Shown: positions 7,655 to 13,521, numbered from the stretch's first letter. The stretch: 13,706 nt of DNA from DATGJX01 sp035279385 (GCA_035279385.1 DATEHZ010000075.1:1-13706), one strand, 5' to 3'. Made by a program: numbers and translations. Notes: generated by a model not told the origin, from the sequence alone.

Positions 7655-8404
7655 CTACCAACTGCCGGAAGCGCCGCCTCCGCCGAACCCCGCACCCGAA
7701 AAACCGCCGCCGATTCCGCCGCCGGAGAACCCGCCGCCTCCGCCCGACGACCATCCGCCGCCGCCCCAACCGCCGGTGCCGGCGCCCCAATACCATGCAG
7801 AGCGCCACCGCCGGTTGAACAGCGAGCCGACGAAGAGCACCAAAAGCGCGATGAAAATGAGCGCGATGATCAGGAACGCGATCGCCGTGCTCGTGCCGTC
7901 GTCGGCGGACGGCTGCGCGACTTCGTGGCCGATCTTCTCTTTGAACAATGGGGTGATCGTGAGCACCATGCGATCGACGCCGCTTTGAATCGCGCCGTCC
8001 ACGTCGCCCGTGCGCATCTTCGGCACGATCGTTTCTTGAATGATGCGGCTGCTGTCCGCATCGGTCAGCGAGGGCTCGAGGCCATACCCGACTTCGATGC
8101 GCACTTTGCGATCCTGCATGAACGCAAAGAGCACGGCGGCGTTGTCCTTCGCCGATTTGTCCTTGCCGGTGCGAATCTTCCACTTCTCGGCGGCGTCGAC
8201 GGTCCAATCTTCGAGCGGCGTATCGCCCGTCGTCTCTGCGAGGTACACGATGATGCGATTGCCGGTCGCATCGTAATAAGAACGCAGTTCCCGACGGATC
8301 GAATCCGCCGCGCCGGCGCTGAGCGCGTGTGCCTTGTCGGTAACATAATCGGCCGGAACCGGTGGAACGGCAACCGCTGCAGCGAGCGCGAGCGCGGCGA
8401 TCAT
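7655..8404 (-). CDS. TPM-domain (YgcG/Psb32-like) exported membrane protein with Gly-rich tail
   Basis: A 249-residue TPM (formerly DUF477) protein. Layout: signal peptide (1-18, AVPPVPA), TPM domain about 19-160 with DYVTDKAHALS, VYLAETTGDTPLEDW, DNAAVLFAFM and the very typical RIEVGYGLEPSLTDADSSRII (102-122), one transmembrane helix (172-196), then a tail of Gly/Ser/Trp (208-249) ending GGGASGSW. This is the classic YgcG layout, with the TPM domain outside the membrane. The biochemical role is unsettled; plant relatives act in photosystem II repair and show phosphatase activity. The start is the ATG at 8404: its ATGA overlaps the stop of the preceding TPM gene, and a signal peptide follows at once. 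A longer in-frame opening to 8530 would cover the upstream gene and is rejected. Last gene of lemA-TPM-TPM. Confidence 0.9.
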   Translation of the reverse strand: MIAALALAAAVAVPPVPADYVTDKAHALSAGAADSIRRELRSYYDATGNRIIVYLAETTGDTPLEDWTVDAAEKWKIRTGKDKSAKDNAAVLFAFMQDRKVRIEVGYGLEPSLTDADSSRIIQETIVPKMRTGDVDGAIQSGVDRMVLTITPLFKEKIGHEVAQPSADDGTSTAIAFLIIALIFIALLVLFVGSLFNRRWRSAWYWGAGTGGWGGGGWSSGGGGGFSGGGIGGGFSGAGFGGGGASGSW

Positions 8405-8784
8405 GCGGGCACTCCATCGGCAAAGTGTTCGTGCAATTGCGCGCCGACGCGAGTGATGCCGAAGACGAGACCTTCGGTCATCTCGCCGCTGCGAAAGTAG
8501 GGCGTCATGTCGTGCACGAGCTGCGTCCAAAATGCCTCGCCGACGCGATCGTGAATTGCTTCGTCGCCGAAAACCGCGAAGCGGCGCGCCTTCGGCGCGA
8601 CGAAAAAGACGACGCCGTTGCGATGCGCGTGCTCGTGAAGGCGCGCCTGCGCGAAATGCTTACGCGCGTCTTCGAGCGCATCGGCACTGCCGCCGGAGAC
8701 GATGCGCACGCCGATGCGCCCCGTCGTTCCGCGTTCGGCGGCATCGATCGCGGTGCGAATGCGATCGCCGTCGAGGCGTTTCAC
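8401..8784 (-). CDS. Small soluble TPM-domain protein
   Basis: A 127-residue protein with a TPM-like fold signature: GRIGVRIV, an alpha segment (ADALEDARKHF), RNGVVFFVAPKARRFAVFGD (55-74), EAFWTQLVHDMTPYFRSGEMTEGL (83-106) and a final helix. This is the small TPM variant often encoded beside LemA and a full-length YgcG-type protein. It has no signal peptide or membrane segment, so it should be cytoplasmic. The start is GTG at 8784, and its GTGA overlaps the TGA of lemA. The end overlaps the next TPM gene start by four bases. Translation of the three genes is therefore likely coupled. The function is not known. Confidence 0.8.
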   Translation of the reverse strand: MKRLDGDRIRTAIDAAERGTTGRIGVRIVSGGSADALEDARKHFAQARLHEHAHRNGVVFFVAPKARRFAVFGDEAIHDRVGEAFWTQLVHDMTPYFRSGEMTEGLVFGITRVGAQLHEHFADGVPA

Positions 8785-9407
8785 TGGAAGTTCACCTGCG
8801 GAGCGGCCTGCGCGCCGGGCTGGGCTTGGAAGTACGACTTGTTCGCGAACTGCGCGCCGAAGAAGCTCGCGTAGACGTTGGTCGGAAACGTGTTGCGGCG
8901 TGTGTTAAAGGCTTGCGCGGCTTCGTTATAGCGCCGGCGCTCGACGGCGATGCGGTTTTCCGTTCCCTCGAGTTGTGCTTGCAGCGTGAGGAAGTTCTCG
9001 TTCGCTTTGAGCTGCGGATAGTTTTCGACCGTGACGAGCAGACGCGAGAGCGCCGAGCCGAGCGAATTCTGCGCTTGTTCGAACTGCGCCATCGCTTTCG
9101 GATCGTTCACCGCGTTTTTGAGAACGTCGGGTGAGATCTGTCCGACGCCGGCGCGCGCTTGCGTGACGGCGATGTACGTGCTCTTCTCGAAATTCGCGGC
9201 GCCTTTGACCGTCGCGACGAGATTGGGCACCAGGTCCGCGCGGCGCTGGTAGACGTTCTGCACTTGTCCCCATTGCGCGTCGACGGCTTGAGAGAGGCCG
9301 ACCAGTGCGTTGTACGACGAGATCATCGAGATGACGACGATGACCCCAATGGCGAGCGCGATCCAGATGGCGTACGGCGCCCGGCGCTGCGGCTGTGCTT
9401 GTTCCAT
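8781..9407 (-). CDS. lemA: LemA family protein
   Basis: LemA proteins are single-pass membrane proteins with a long helical bundle, of uncertain role, often paired with TPM proteins. The 208 residues show an N-terminal hydrophobic helix (11-33), the hallmark RRADLVPNLVATVKG (55-69), SRLLVTVENYPQLKANENF (121-139), LEGTENRIAVERRRYNEA (146-163) and FNTRRNTFPTN (167-177). The tail is Gln/Ala-rich. The chosen ATG at 9407 is preceded by a strong GAGGAGGAG a few bases upstream; an in-frame start at 9458 would have no ribosome site and would run into the terminator. First gene of the lemA-TPM-TPM operon. The promoter probably lies at about 9420-9460 (a TTGCAA and a TATCAC are present, but the spacing is long, so I do not call one). 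Confidence 0.95.
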   Translation of the reverse strand: MEQAQPQRRAPYAIWIALAIGVIVVISMISSYNALVGLSQAVDAQWGQVQNVYQRRADLVPNLVATVKGAANFEKSTYIAVTQARAGVGQISPDVLKNAVNDPKAMAQFEQAQNSLGSALSRLLVTVENYPQLKANENFLTLQAQLEGTENRIAVERRRYNEAAQAFNTRRNTFPTNVYASFFGAQFANKSYFQAQPGAQAAPQVNFQ

Positions 9408-9456
9408 GTGCTCCTCCTCGCGAAGCGTGATACCGTACGCTGCGGCCGATTGTTGC

Positions 9457-9501
9457 AAGAAAAGCGAGAGAGGCGAGCGTCGAACTCGCCTCTCCTTTCT
9501 T
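9457..9501 (-). terminator. Intrinsic terminator after the cupin gene (bidirectional symmetry)
   Basis: A perfect 10-bp stem, GAGAGGCGAG (9468-9477) with CTCGCCTCTC (9485-9494), has a 7-base loop. Its flanks AAGAAAAG/CTTTCTT extend it and give a T-rich tail on the minus strand (CTTTTCTT). It lies 64 bases after the cupin stop and before the lemA start, so it separates the two transcripts. Confidence 0.8.
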
Positions 9502-9564
9502 CGAGCCTGCGCTTCGCGCTACATGTCGCTCGGCGCCGGCTTTGCGCGCATACGAGCCGCGAGG

Positions 9565-9996
9565 TTACTTCTTGATCAGGATGTCTTTGAGCGGCTCGGT
9601 TCCACTGATATCGACCACCGTGGGGCCCTTCGCCATGGCAAAATGCGGGGCGCCGGGCGGAACCGAGATGAACGAGCCCGCCGGAAACGCGGTGAGTTTC
9701 TTGTCGTCCCATTTGCTGCCCATGCCGGCGTAGAACGTCCCGGAGATGACCGTGACGTTTTCGCGACCGGGGTGAAAATGCGGCGGGAATTTCCATCCCG
9801 CGCCGACCTTCATGCGAACGACGTAATACCCGGCTTTATCCGGATTTCCATAGAGCACGGCCATGGACGCGCCCATGTCCGGCTTGCCGTAGGATTCGTG
9901 TCCGGGGAGAACAACAGTCGGTGATGGAGCCGCGGCGGCCGTAGCCGCCGTAGCGAGAATGCCGAACGCAACCAGAACGCTGCGAAGTATATGCAT
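9565..9996 (-). CDS. Secreted cupin-domain protein
   Basis: A 143-residue protein with a signal peptide (1-23, RSVLVAFGILATAATAAAA) and a single cupin barrel. Motif 1 is PHFHPGRENVTVISG with the His-x-His-x4-Glu-x6-Gly pattern; motif 2 is GSFISVPPGAPHFAM, giving the second metal-site His. Together these predict one bound divalent metal. The barrel also has an FPAG turn and ends in ILIKK. The enzyme activity, if any, cannot be told from sequence. The start is the ATG at 9996, preceded at six bases by an almost ideal AGGAGGT (10003-10009). A longer open frame to 10074 would overlap the rplL terminator and is rejected. It is monocistronic: the rplJL terminator is upstream and its own terminator is downstream. 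Confidence 0.88.
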   Translation of the reverse strand: MHILRSVLVAFGILATAATAAAAPSPTVVLPGHESYGKPDMGASMAVLYGNPDKAGYYVVRMKVGAGWKFPPHFHPGRENVTVISGTFYAGMGSKWDDKKLTAFPAGSFISVPPGAPHFAMAKGPTVVDISGTEPLKDILIKK

Positions 9997-10002
9997 TAAT
10001 GC

Positions 10003-10009
10003 ACCTCCT
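10003..10009 (-). promoter_or_regulatory. Strong ribosome binding site fixing the cupin start
   Basis: AGGAGGT on the minus strand lies six bases before the ATG at 9996. It decides between that start and a longer open frame, and places the signal peptide at the N-terminus. Confidence 0.85.
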
Positions 10010-10034
10010 GGGCGCAGGCTAGCATACGGACGCG

Positions 10035-10070
10035 AAAAAGCCCACCGTGCCAAATGGCACGGCGGGCTTT
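10035..10070 (-). terminator. Intrinsic terminator of the rplJ-rplL transcript
   Basis: A 15-bp stem with one mismatch (AAAGCCCACCGTGCC / GGCACGGCGGGCTTT) and an AAAT loop. On the minus strand it ends in TTTTT (10039-10035). It lies about 55 bases after the rplL stop, beyond the repeat at 10075-10120. It ends the transcript before any rpoB gene, so the usual rplJL-rpoBC linkage is not present here. Confidence 0.9.
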
Positions 10071-10074
10071 CCAT

Positions 10075-10120
10075 CCTTCGACGAGCTCAGGATGACGAGG
10101 TGCAGCTCAGGATGACGAGG
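10075..10120. repeat. Dispersed intergenic repeat, copy B with a partial tandem duplication
   Basis: CCTTCGACGAGCTCAGGATGACG at 10075-10097 is followed by a 17-base direct repeat: AGCTCAGGATGACGAGG at 10084-10100 and again at 10104-10120, a period of 20. It sits in the 3' untranslated region of rplL between the stop codon and the terminator. It shares the core CTTCGAC..CTCAGGATGAC with copies A (2671) and C (11152). Confidence 0.75.
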
Positions 10121-10124
10121 GAGA

Positions 10125-10502
10125 CTACTTGATCTCCACCTTGGCGCCGGCTTCTTCGAGTTTCTTTTTGACGGACTCGGCTTCGTCTTTGCTCACGCCT
10201 TCCTTCACGGCTTTGGGCGCGCTCTCGACGAACGTCTTGGCTTCGGTCAGACCCAGGCTCGTGATCTCGCGAACCGCCTTGATGACCTTGATCTTCTCCG
10301 CGCCCGCATCCGCGAGGATCACGTCGAACTCGGTTTTCTCCGCGGCCGGAGCGGCTGCGCCGCCGCCTGCGCCCGGAGCGGCCATCATCATCGCCGGAGC
10401 GGCGGCGCTGACGCCATACTTCTCTTCGAGCTGCTTGACGAGGTCGGCGAGCTCGAGAACGGTGAGCTTATCGATCGAATCGATGATTTCGGCAACTGCC
10501 AT
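10125..10502 (-). CDS. rplL: 50S ribosomal protein L7/L12
   Basis: The flexible stalk protein of the large subunit that recruits translation GTPases. The 125 residues match the family: an N-terminal dimerisation helix pair (AEIIDSIDKLTVLELADLVKQ), an Ala/Gly/Met-rich hinge (33-54) and the conserved C-terminal globular domain from FDVILADAGAEKIKVIK through the end, EEAGAKVEIK. KVIKAVREITSLGLTEAK carries the residues that contact elongation factors. The ATG at 10502 is 18 bases after the rplJ stop, with AAGGAG in the gap. It is co-transcribed with rplJ and followed by a repeat and the terminator. Confidence 0.98.
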   Translation of the reverse strand: MAVAEIIDSIDKLTVLELADLVKQLEEKYGVSAAAPAMMMAAPGAGGGAAAPAAEKTEFDVILADAGAEKIKVIKAVREITSLGLTEAKTFVESAPKAVKEGVSKDEAESVKKKLEEAGAKVEIK

Positions 10503-10520
10503 GATACGTGTGAGTCTCCT

Positions 10521-11054
10521 TTAAGCGTTCGCGCCCGCGGCTTCTTTTTGCTCGCGGATAGCGTTGAGGGCGCGGACGAGTCCGCTTTGGTTGCCCGAGA
10601 GCACGGTCACGAGGCCGCGCAGCGGGCTGGCGATGGAACCGACCATCTTCGCGATGAGCTCTTCACGCGAAGGCAGTGCTGCGAGTGCTTTGATCGCGGC
10701 GGCGTCAATGACGCGGCCTTCAACGTACGCAGCCTTGATTTCGATCGGTTTGACGTCGTCCGAGAATTTTTTCAGAGCCTTCGCCGGCGCGACCGGATCG
10801 TTTCCGGCAAACACGATGGCGGTGGGCCCATGCAGAAACTGCTCGAGTTGCTTGGCGAGATCTTCACCCGCGGCAATCGAGAACAGCGTGTTTTTAGCGA
10901 CCGCATACGAGCTGCCGTCTTTGCGAAGCTCTCCGCGCAAGCGCGTGATCTCTTCGACGGTCAAACCCGCATAGTTCGTGAAGAACAGATTGCCGGAACT
11001 CGCGATGCGATCTTTGAGTTCGGAAATCGCGGCTTCTTTTTTTGCGGTTGGCAT
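10521..11054 (-). CDS. rplJ: 50S ribosomal protein L10
   Basis: L10 anchors L7/L12 dimers to 23S rRNA at the base of the stalk. The 177 residues have the normal length and pattern: PTAKKEAAISELKDRI, LFFTNYAGLTVEEITRLR (23-40), GSSYAVAKNTL (47-57), GPTAIVFAGNDPVAPAKALKKF (76-97), then the helical C-terminal arm that binds L12. The ATG at 11054 is preceded by AGGGAG with four bases between. The long 5' region holds an L10 leader, by which excess L10 (with L12) normally represses its own operon. The gene is divergent from carbonic anhydrase; the usual upstream rplK-rplA pair is not adjacent. Confidence 0.97.
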   Translation of the reverse strand: MPTAKKEAAISELKDRIASSGNLFFTNYAGLTVEEITRLRGELRKDGSSYAVAKNTLFSIAAGEDLAKQLEQFLHGPTAIVFAGNDPVAPAKALKKFSDDVKPIEIKAAYVEGRVIDAAAIKALAALPSREELIAKMVGSIASPLRGLVTVLSGNQSGLVRALNAIREQKEAAGANA

Positions 11055-11151
11055 AACGCTCCCTAAAAAGAATAAAGCGCTCCATCCGCACCGGAGGAAC
11101 GCTACACGTGCTTCTGCGATTCGAACCGCCCCTCGAGCGCGCTCGGGGATT

Positions 11152-11171
11152 CTTCGATACCTCAGGATGAC
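11152..11171. repeat. Dispersed intergenic repeat, copy C
   Basis: CTTCGATACCTCAGGATGAC matches the core of copies A and B. It lies within the rplJ 5' untranslated region, downstream (in transcript terms) of the L10 leader and about 100 bases before the start codon. The next stretch toward rplJ (11127-11148) can form a CCCCGAGCGCGCTCGAGGGG-type hairpin. Confidence 0.6.
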
Positions 11172-11179
11172 ACTATCAA

Positions 11180-11242
11180 CGTCCTCGGCAGGCGGGGTTT
11201 CCCATTACCTCCCCGGAGGGAGACCTACGGTCTTCGGAGCCG
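11180..11242 (-). promoter_or_regulatory. Ribosomal protein L10 leader (rplJ autoregulation)
   Basis: On the minus strand the transcript contains CCGAAGACCGTAGGTC (11237-11222), a CCTCCGGGGAGG hairpin, then GGGAAACC and CCTGCCGAGG (11192-11183). The paired blocks around GAAGACcGtAGGt and CCTGCCGAGG are the conserved parts of the L10 leader that binds L10-L12. Position directly upstream of rplJ agrees. The region 11055-11338 is otherwise non-coding: leader, repeat copy C, a GC-rich hairpin and divergent promoters. Confidence 0.82.
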
Positions 11243-11248
11243 TCGAAC

Positions 11249-11278
11249 ATGATAGCACCGGGGCGGGGGCGAGAGCAA
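11249..11278 (-). promoter_or_regulatory. Probable sigma70-type promoter of rplJ-rplL
   Basis: On the minus strand TTGCTC (11278-11273) and TATCAT (11254-11249) are separated by 18 bases. Transcription would begin about 11242, just before the L10 leader. The fit to the consensus is moderate, but its position matches the leader's start. Confidence 0.5.
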
Positions 11279-11338
11279 GCCGCGACTAATGTCGCTGCCA
11301 GCCAGTCCGTAGATTGTAGATTAGAGAGGAGAGCAGCC

Positions 11339-12019
11339 GTGGCGCCGAATCGCCGAACGTTTCTCATTTCTACCGCCGGAGCGCTGTCCGGAGCGCTTCT
11401 TCCGAGCCCAGCACCGGCCGCCAATAAGAAAGCCCGAATGCCTGCAACCGCCGCTTTGAAAAATCTGATGGACGGCAACGTCCGCTTCGTCACCGGGAAG
11501 ACGACCAGCCATCCCACGGTCGCCGGCGTGCGCGAACTCGCGAGCGGGCAGTCGCCGTTCGCCATCGTCCTGGCCTGCGCGGATTCCCGCGTGCCGGTCG
11601 AGACGCTCTTCGATCACGAGCCGGGCGACATCTTCGTGGTGCGGCTGGCCGGTAATTTCGTGAGCGACGCCGCTCTGGGCTCCATCGAATACGCAGCCGC
11701 GGTGCTAAAATCGCCGCTGGTCATGGTGCTCGGCCACACGTCCTGCGGCGCGGTGCAGGCGGCGGTGGACAGCCTCAAGACCGGCGAGACGTTCCCCGGA
11801 CACATCCAGCTGCTGGCCGACGCGATCGTGCCGGCGGCAAAAGCCGTGGAGCACGAGCACGGCGACTGGGCGCACAATGCGGTCATCGAGAACGTCCGCA
11901 TGAACGTGCGCAAGCTCAAAGAGTCCCAGCCCATCATGGCGCAGGCCGTCCGTGCCCGCGAATTGGAAGTGGTGGGTGCAGTCTACGACCTGCGCACCGG
12001 GACGGTCGCTTTGGTCTAA
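11339..12019 (+). CDS. Beta-class carbonic anhydrase with Tat-type signal
   Basis: Zinc enzyme interconverting CO2 and bicarbonate. Zinc ligands and catalytic pair are clear: Cys80-x-Asp82-x-Arg84 in ACADSRVP, and His133-x-x-Cys136 in GHTSCGAV. LFDHEPGDIFVVRLAGN (90-106), SIEYA (115-119) and the C-terminal GAVYDLRTG are also typical. The N-terminus reads APNRRTFLISTAGALSGALLP, a twin-arginine motif plus hydrophobic stretch ending near PAPAA (24-28), so the folded enzyme is probably exported by Tat. The GTG at 11339 is preceded by AGGAG (11327-11331), giving 226 residues; an in-frame ATG at 11249 would lie inside the rplJ promoter and put 30 extra residues before the twin arginines, so I reject it. 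It is divergent from rplJ and followed by a strong terminator. Confidence 0.93.
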   Translation: MAPNRRTFLISTAGALSGALLPSPAPAANKKARMPATAALKNLMDGNVRFVTGKTTSHPTVAGVRELASGQSPFAIVLACADSRVPVETLFDHEPGDIFVVRLAGNFVSDAALGSIEYAAAVLKSPLVMVLGHTSCGAVQAAVDSLKTGETFPGHIQLLADAIVPAAKAVEHEHGDWAHNAVIENVRMNVRKLKESQPIMAQAVRARELEVVGAVYDLRTGTVALV

Positions 12020-12020
12020 G

Positions 12021-12039
12021 TAGATGCTTTTTGCATCTA
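12021..12039. repeat. Inverted repeat TAGATGC-TTTTT-GCATCTA
   Basis: A perfect 7-bp inverted repeat with a five-T spacer lies two bases after the carbonic anhydrase stop. It lacks a T-run, so it is not a terminator by itself. It may stabilise the 3' end or serve as a protein-binding site upstream of the S53 gene. Confidence 0.5.
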
Positions 12040-12067
12040 TCAAGAACAGGTAAAGTTGATGCACAAT

Positions 12068-12105
12068 AGAGCGGGGTGCTTGCGAGCGCCCCCTCTCTTT
12101 TTTTT
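12068..12105 (+). terminator. Intrinsic terminator after carbonic anhydrase
   Basis: GGGGTGC (12073-12079) pairs with GCGCCCC (12086-12092) around a TTGCGA loop and extends through AGAG/CTCT with one bulged C. Eight T follow (12098-12105). It is only 27 bases before the S53 gene start, so it may also act as an attenuator for that gene if its promoter lies upstream. Confidence 0.85.
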
Positions 12106-12139
12106 GCTGCATTGTACCAGTGGAGGTTTTTTTGCTGCA
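12099..12139. repeat. Direct repeat TTTTTTTGCTGCA around the S53 gene start
   Basis: TTTTTTTGCTGCA occurs at 12099-12111 and 12127-12139, period 28. The second copy contains the TTG start codon. A longer form, TTTTGCTGCATTGTA (12102-12116), recurs as TTTTGCTGCATTCTA at 13497-13511 before the next gene. Confidence 0.6.
12122..12126 (+). promoter_or_regulatory. Ribosome binding site fixing the S53 lipoprotein TTG start
   Basis: GGAGG with a five-T spacer precedes TTG at 12132. The in-frame GTG at 12120 overlaps this site and cannot use it, so the TTG start is preferred. Confidence 0.75.
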
Positions 12140-13370
12140 CAAGTTTGCCCGTCCGGCGGCGCTTATCGCCGTCGCGTCCCTGCTCGCTGCCTGTAGCGGC
12201 GGCGGCTCGATTCCGGTGACTCAGTCACTTCCCGGCGGCACGGCCACGCAGGCTACGACCGCCGCTTCATGCGCCACGCTCCTTCCGGGCGACAACGTTC
12301 GCTGCTTTGCGCTCTACCGGACAGACATCGGCGGGAATCCGGCGGTCGGCACCGGCGGCCGGTCGGTCATGGGTCACACTACGAACAACGCCACGCCGGC
12401 CGGCTACGGCCCCGCGGATATCCAGTCGGCATACGCGCTGCCTTCGGCGACGGCAGGCAGCGGACAAACCGTCGCGATCGTCGACGCTTACGACGACCCG
12501 TATGCCGAGAACGACCTCGGCGTCTATCGCGCGCAGTTCGGGTTACCGTCTTGCACCACCGCGAACGGCTGCTTCAAAAAAGTGAACCAAAGCGGCGGCT
12601 CCAAGATGCCGCGCAGCAACGGCGGCTGGGGACAAGAAATCTCGCTCGACCTCGACATGGTCTCCGCGACGTGCCCCAATTGCCATATTCTTCTCGTCGA
12701 AGCGAGCAGCGCGAGCTTCTCGAACCTCGGAGCCGCGGTCAATACCGCGGTCCAAATGGGTGCGAACGTGGTGAGCAACAGCTACGGCGGGTCCGAGTCT
12801 TCGGCAACGAACAGCGCCTACAATCATCCCGGACACATCATCACCGCGAGCGCAGGCGACAACGGCACCGGTGCCTCGCAGCCGTGCTCGTTTGCAACGG
12901 TCGTTTGCGTCGGCGGCACCTCGCTCTCGCGAGCGAGCAGCACCCGCGGCTGGTCCGAAAGCGCTTGGAGCGGTTCGGGCAGCGGCTGCAGCGCCCAAGT
13001 TGCCAAGCCGTCATGGCAGACCGACTCGGGCTGCACGATGCGCTCGGAAGCCGATACGTCCGCCGTCGCCGATCCGAACACGGGCGTCGCGGTTTACGAC
13101 AGCTTCGCGTATCAGGGGCAATCCGGCTGGATGGTCTTCGGCGGCACGAGCGTGTCGAGCCCGCTCATCGCGTCGGTGTACGCGCTCGCCGGAAACGCTG
13201 CGTCCATGAACTACGCGCAGTCGATCTGGCAACACGGCGGAACCACCTCGCTCAACGACGTGACGAGCGGAAGCAACGGCACCTGCTCGATCTCGTACAT
13301 CTGCAACGCCGGCCCCGGTTACGACGGCCCGACGGGCTGGGGTACGCCCAGCGGCACCGGCGCGTTCTAA
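12132..13370 (+). CDS. S53-family (sedolisin/kumamolisin-like) lipoprotein peptidase
   Basis: A 412-residue predicted lipoprotein: signal peptide with lipobox LAAC (Cys21), a low-complexity linker, then a short conserved block with Cys47 and Cys58 (RCFALYR), and the peptidase domain from about residue 90 (AGYGPADIQSAYALP). Catalytic residues in family order: Glu169 and Asp173 in GQEISLDLDM, oxyanion Asp243 in SAGDNG, and nucleophile Ser340 in FGGTSVSSP. The C-terminal NDVTSG and GPGYDGPTGWGTP resemble the S53 calcium site. There are many Cys, suggesting disulphides and an extracytoplasmic location. No full S53 propeptide (usually over 150 residues) is present. The TTG start at 12132 is set by GGAGG five bases upstream. 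A strong terminator follows, and a paralogue starts 151 bases later. Activity, probably acidic endopeptidase, is inferred from the family. Confidence 0.88.
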   Translation: MLHKFARPAALIAVASLLAACSGGGSIPVTQSLPGGTATQATTAASCATLLPGDNVRCFALYRTDIGGNPAVGTGGRSVMGHTTNNATPAGYGPADIQSAYALPSATAGSGQTVAIVDAYDDPYAENDLGVYRAQFGLPSCTTANGCFKKVNQSGGSKMPRSNGGWGQEISLDLDMVSATCPNCHILLVEASSASFSNLGAAVNTAVQMGANVVSNSYGGSESSATNSAYNHPGHIITASAGDNGTGASQPCSFATVVCVGGTSLSRASSTRGWSESAWSGSGSGCSAQVAKPSWQTDSGCTMRSEADTSAVADPNTGVAVYDSFAYQGQSGWMVFGGTSVSSPLIASVYALAGNAASMNYAQSIWQHGGTTSLNDVTSGSNGTCSISYICNAGPGYDGPTGWGTPSGTGAF

Positions 13371-13391
13371 CTCGGAACTCCCGCACGAACG

Positions 13392-13423
13392 AAAGGGGGA
13401 TGCGCAACGCATCCTCCTTTTTT
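13392..13423 (+). terminator. Intrinsic terminator after the S53 lipoprotein gene
   Basis: AAAGGGGGATGCG (13392-13404) pairs over 13 bp (one G-T) with CGCATCCTCCTTT, with a CAA loop, and ends in six T. It lies 21 bases past the stop codon. Confidence 0.92.
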
Positions 13424-13479
13424 CATATACGTGCAAGACGCACTTATGCGCCGCGCGTCGCGCGGATACACTAAGGGGC

Positions 13480-13511
13480 GTGCGCGATTGCGCACATTTT
13501 GCTGCATTCTA
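13480..13511 (+). promoter_or_regulatory. Leader hairpin and shared motif before the second lipoprotein gene
   Basis: GTGCGC (13480-13485) and GCGCAC (13490-13495) form a perfect 6-bp hairpin with a GATT loop, followed by ATTTT and GCTGCATTCTA, then AGGAG. The same order (hairpin, T-run, GCTGCATT-G/C-TA, Shine-Dalgarno) precedes the first S53 gene. A possible -10 (TACACT, 13467-13472) lies just upstream, with a poor -35. Confidence 0.4.
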
Positions 13512-13521
13512 GGAGTAGTGA

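Noticed and set aside
8405..8530. Longer N-terminus of the YgcG-type TPM protein starting at 8530
   Set aside because: The extension overlaps the upstream TPM gene, is Arg-rich and precedes a clear signal peptide at 8404.
9997..10074. Longer N-terminus of the cupin protein starting at 10074
   Set aside because: It would overlap the rplJL terminator, lack a ribosome site and bury the signal peptide; ATG 9996 has an ideal Shine-Dalgarno.
11100..11160. Possible tRNA in the rplJ leader (GGTTCGAATC resembling a T-loop on the minus strand)
   Set aside because: Only three base pairs would flank the loop, and there is no acceptor stem, D-arm or anticodon arm around it.
11249..11338. Longer carbonic anhydrase starting at ATG 11249
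   Set aside because: This ATG is inside the divergent rplJ promoter; the GTG at 11339 has a good ribosome site and places the twin-arginine motif at the N-terminus.
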